Origin: Plasmodiophora brassicae
Taxonomy: Eukaryota; Endomyxa; Phytomyxea; Plasmodiophorida; Plasmodiophoridae
Assembly (NCBI GenBank): GCA_039704465.1
Contig: JASFAU010000010.1
Location: 930,001-994,000 of the forward strand
DNA length: 64,000 bases
Direction of reading: 5' to 3'
Part shown: positions 62,037 through 64,000 of the stretch, piece after piece
Layout: each line of letters begins with the position of its first letter
Position numbering within the stretch: the first letter of the stretch is position 1
Position numbers and translations under genes: made by a program
Notes under the pieces: generated by a model
The model's input: the letters and a program-made list of their open reading frames with translations, nothing else
The model's database searches: none
What the model was told of the DNA's origin: nothing

Positions 62037-64000
62037 TTAGGCTTCGGCGACGGGCGCTTCCCTGCCGGCGAGGAACTCCAGCAGGTACTGGTTCCTGTTG
62101 CACAGCGTGCTCAGGTTGCTGAACATGGCCCCCATGGCCTTGTGCAGGGCCCGGAACGCGGGCAGCAGGTGGTGCGCGTTCCGCTTCAGGTGCTCGCCGT
62201 GCGTCGTCAGCAGCTGGACCGCCCAGATCAGGTGCAACTCCAGGTCGGCGCTCTTCTCAAACCCGTCGGCGACCAGGTTGATCACGCGCTCCAGGAACGA
62301 ATGCGGCACCGCCCGTACGACCAGCGGGACGTCGGTCGGGGGCGTGGCTCGAACCAGCGCCCTCAGCACTGAATTGTCGTTCAGACGCAGAGCCATGACG
62401 AGCGCGCGCCCGTAATTGCCGGACGATGCCTCGGCAGCGATCCGCTCGGGCGTGACGTCCTCGTCGATGTCGACCGGGTCGAACGTCATGTCCTGGTCCA
62501 GCGAGTACACCAGCAGCCCTGATGGCGCGTTTAGCGATCGAAGGTCGTAAACGACACGACAGGTTACCTTCAGTGGACGCCGCCGCCCAGGACCGGCCTG
62601 TCGGCGAGAATCGCACACATTTCGTGGCAACGGCTGGGCGAGTGGCGCGTCGCTTCGACAAGTCGCCTTTGGCGACACCGGGCAGGTTCGCGTCACGCCG
62701 GGCGGCACGTGCACCAGCGGTGTCCTCATCGCTATCGCTGTCGTCGATCTCGTCGACCGGGCCCGCGTCCGTCATCTTCCCGCTGTTCAGCATGTCGACG
62801 ATGCCGTCCAGGGCCCTGTTCGACGAGATCTGGAACTTGCGGACCAGCAGGCCCGGTTCCACAGCGTACAGGCAGACGAACTTGCTGTTCCCGCCCGCGA
62901 GCACGCAGGACCCATCCGCTGAGTAGCAGACCGACGTGAACGCGGTGCCGTACGTCGTCGTGCTCGCCGTTCGTCTGTCCAGCTGGCGACGCCCACCGCG
63001 AATGTCTTCCCGGCCCTCGATTGTCGACTTCAACACGCCTCGGTTGACGTCCCAGAACTGGAGCTGACCGTCGAGCGACGCAGAGCAGACCTCGTTGCCG
63101 TCGTGGCGGAACGCGACGGCCAGCACGTCGGTCCCGTGCGACAGCGTCTCGGTCGCCGATTTACGATGCTCGGCGAACACGTCCCAGAGCTTCACCGTCT
63201 TGTCCCAGCTGCCGGACGCCAGCATCGACTGTTCCGCCGAGAACGACAACGAGCAGACCGGGCCTTCGTGGCCCGCCAGCACGTCGAGCAGCTTGCCGGT
63301 CTGCAGCGACCACACGAAGATGTCGAACGGGTCCAGGGCGCCAGCACACACCACCTGGCACACGAGGTCAGTGGCGACGTACGGCGAACGACCCGGGTGG
63401 TCGTACCTCTCCGGACGGGTCAATGGCCAGCGACAGGAACTGGCAGGACATCGGGGCGACCATCGTGCGAAAGTTTCGGTAACGGACGAGGTCGTACGCG
63501 CGAACGGTACCGTCCAGGGACGCGCTGACGACGACGTTGCCGGCGGATGTGATGCAAACGTCGGTGACCGGTGCGGAATGGTCCGCGAACGTCGCGAAGC
63601 AGAACCCGGTGGTTGTGTTCCAGATCTTCACCTTGCCGTCGTCGCCGCCGGTGGCCATCAGCTGCCCGTCGGGCGAGAACGCAACCGCGTTGACGTCGTG
63701 GGCGTGACCTTGCTGTTTCAGGATGTACGTCTCCGACTGCCATTCCCAGACGAGGAGCTGGCCGAGGGCCGCCGACCCGAACGCCAGCCATTGCCCGCGT
63801 GGGCAGACGGCCACCGTCGAGATCCGTTGTTGGGATACCGATAGCGAATGGATCTCGGAGCCGTCCGGCAATTCGTACAGCGAGAACGTGCCGTTGTTGA
63901 ACCCGACCACGACCAGATGCTCCTGGAACGTGACGCATTGCACCTGTACCAGGGGGCGTTAGACGAGACCATGGCACCCCGACAGCGTATCGTACCTGGG
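62037..64000 (-). CDS. PWP2: PWP2/UTP1, periodic tryptophan protein of the SSU processome (5' end outside the window)
   Basis: At least four exons are visible. WD40 repeats come first: LVVVGFNNGTFSLYELPDG, LMATGGDDGKVKIWNTTTG, VVVSASLDGTVRAYDL. Across an intron ending GTGCCAG they continue with VVCAGALDPFDIFVWSLQTG, SMLASGSWDKTVKLWDVFAE and EVCSASLDGQLQFWDV. An acidic insert (DEIDDSDSDEDTAG) precedes the last propeller strand. A 54-bp intron (about 62519-62572) is then removed, giving STEG-LLVYSLDQDMTFDPVDID and the VTPERI start of the C-terminal Utp12 domain, which ends with LLEFLAGRE at the stop at 62037. PWP2 is a core UTP-B subunit in the nucleolus needed for 18S rRNA processing. The upstream part is cut by the window edge at an exon starting about 63950. 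Confidence 0.93.

Noticed and set aside
1..64000. CRISPR arrays, bacterial operons, plasmid or phage features
   Set aside because: No spaced direct repeats with unique spacers and no Shine-Dalgarno or operon layout were seen; all confident genes are eukaryotic and spliced.
1..64000. tRNA and rRNA genes
   Set aside because: Scanning by eye for T-loop GTTCGAATC-type boxes with a paired acceptor stem gave nothing convincing. A covariance-model scan would be needed to exclude them.

Overview
The window is nuclear DNA of a eukaryote with a compact, intron-dense genome. Genes sit on both strands a few hundred bases apart. Where reading frame and protein family fix the splice sites, introns are about 45-90 bp, with GT...AG ends and often a CTAAC/CTGAC-like branch site. 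The conserved genes are all eukaryotic: TFIIS, PTPA, COQ4, mitochondrial uL22, DPH1, PWP2, a TPP1-type sedolisin and an SK-type potassium channel. Base composition, short introns and wall-less-protist gene content suggest a protist of the SAR type, possibly a plasmodiophorid. That placement is inference only; nothing in the sequence fixes the species.

Layout. 1-7.2 kb: a probable multi-exon membrane protein (+), a calcium-activated-type K+ channel (-), a frame-disturbed RING-finger region and a secreted protein built of nine 13-residue sequon repeats (-). 7.7-14.6 kb: a 1,876-residue polytopic membrane protein made of about 27 related hydrophobic modules, spliced from six exons, followed by a smaller protein of similar design. 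15.0-25.4 kb: housekeeping and trafficking genes, namely TFIIS, an IQ-motif protein, a small coiled-coil protein, an HSL-type esterase, PTPA, a CNH-VPS9 fusion and a small one-helix protein. Two inverted copies of a ~1.7-2.1 kb segment (17.4-19.1 and 25.8-27.9 kb) bracket this block, and each carries an intact copy of the coiled-coil gene.

27.9-38.0 kb is a transposon graveyard around one intact element. It holds a SANT/NAM-like relic, Q-rich inverted repeats, a broken ankyrin gene, a 365-bp head-to-head palindrome made from a transposase fragment, and an uninterrupted five-exon gene for a 1,592-residue transposon protein. That protein has a PCNA-binding-type motif and a WRN/RNase D-like DEDDy exonuclease domain. 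38.3-42.2 kb returns to ordinary genes: COQ4, a small GPI-anchored Cys-rich protein, uL22m and DPH1.

42.4-50.2 kb is nested mobile DNA. A Copia LTR element with indistinguishable 180-bp LTRs and a 5-bp target duplication sits inside a deleted hAT element. An 89-bp near-perfect hairpin follows, then a 1,734-bp CACTA-like element with 21-bp terminal repeats and a 3-bp target duplication. 50.2-55.8 kb holds small unrecognised genes, a RING protein with a decayed paralogue, and a Ty3/gypsy gag relic rich in simple repeats. 56.0-64.0 kb is gene-dense again: sedolisin, an Arg-rich coiled-coil/IQ protein, an unrecognised protein, and PWP2, which runs off the right edge.

Several introns are multiples of three without stops (DPH1, 58.5 kb gene) or carry an in-frame stop that mimics a gene boundary (33.1 kb). 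Open-frame reading alone therefore mis-describes these genes. For TFIIS, PTPA, COQ4, DPH1, the giant membrane protein and the transposon gene I checked that exon lengths sum to a multiple of three and that the phases agree at every junction.
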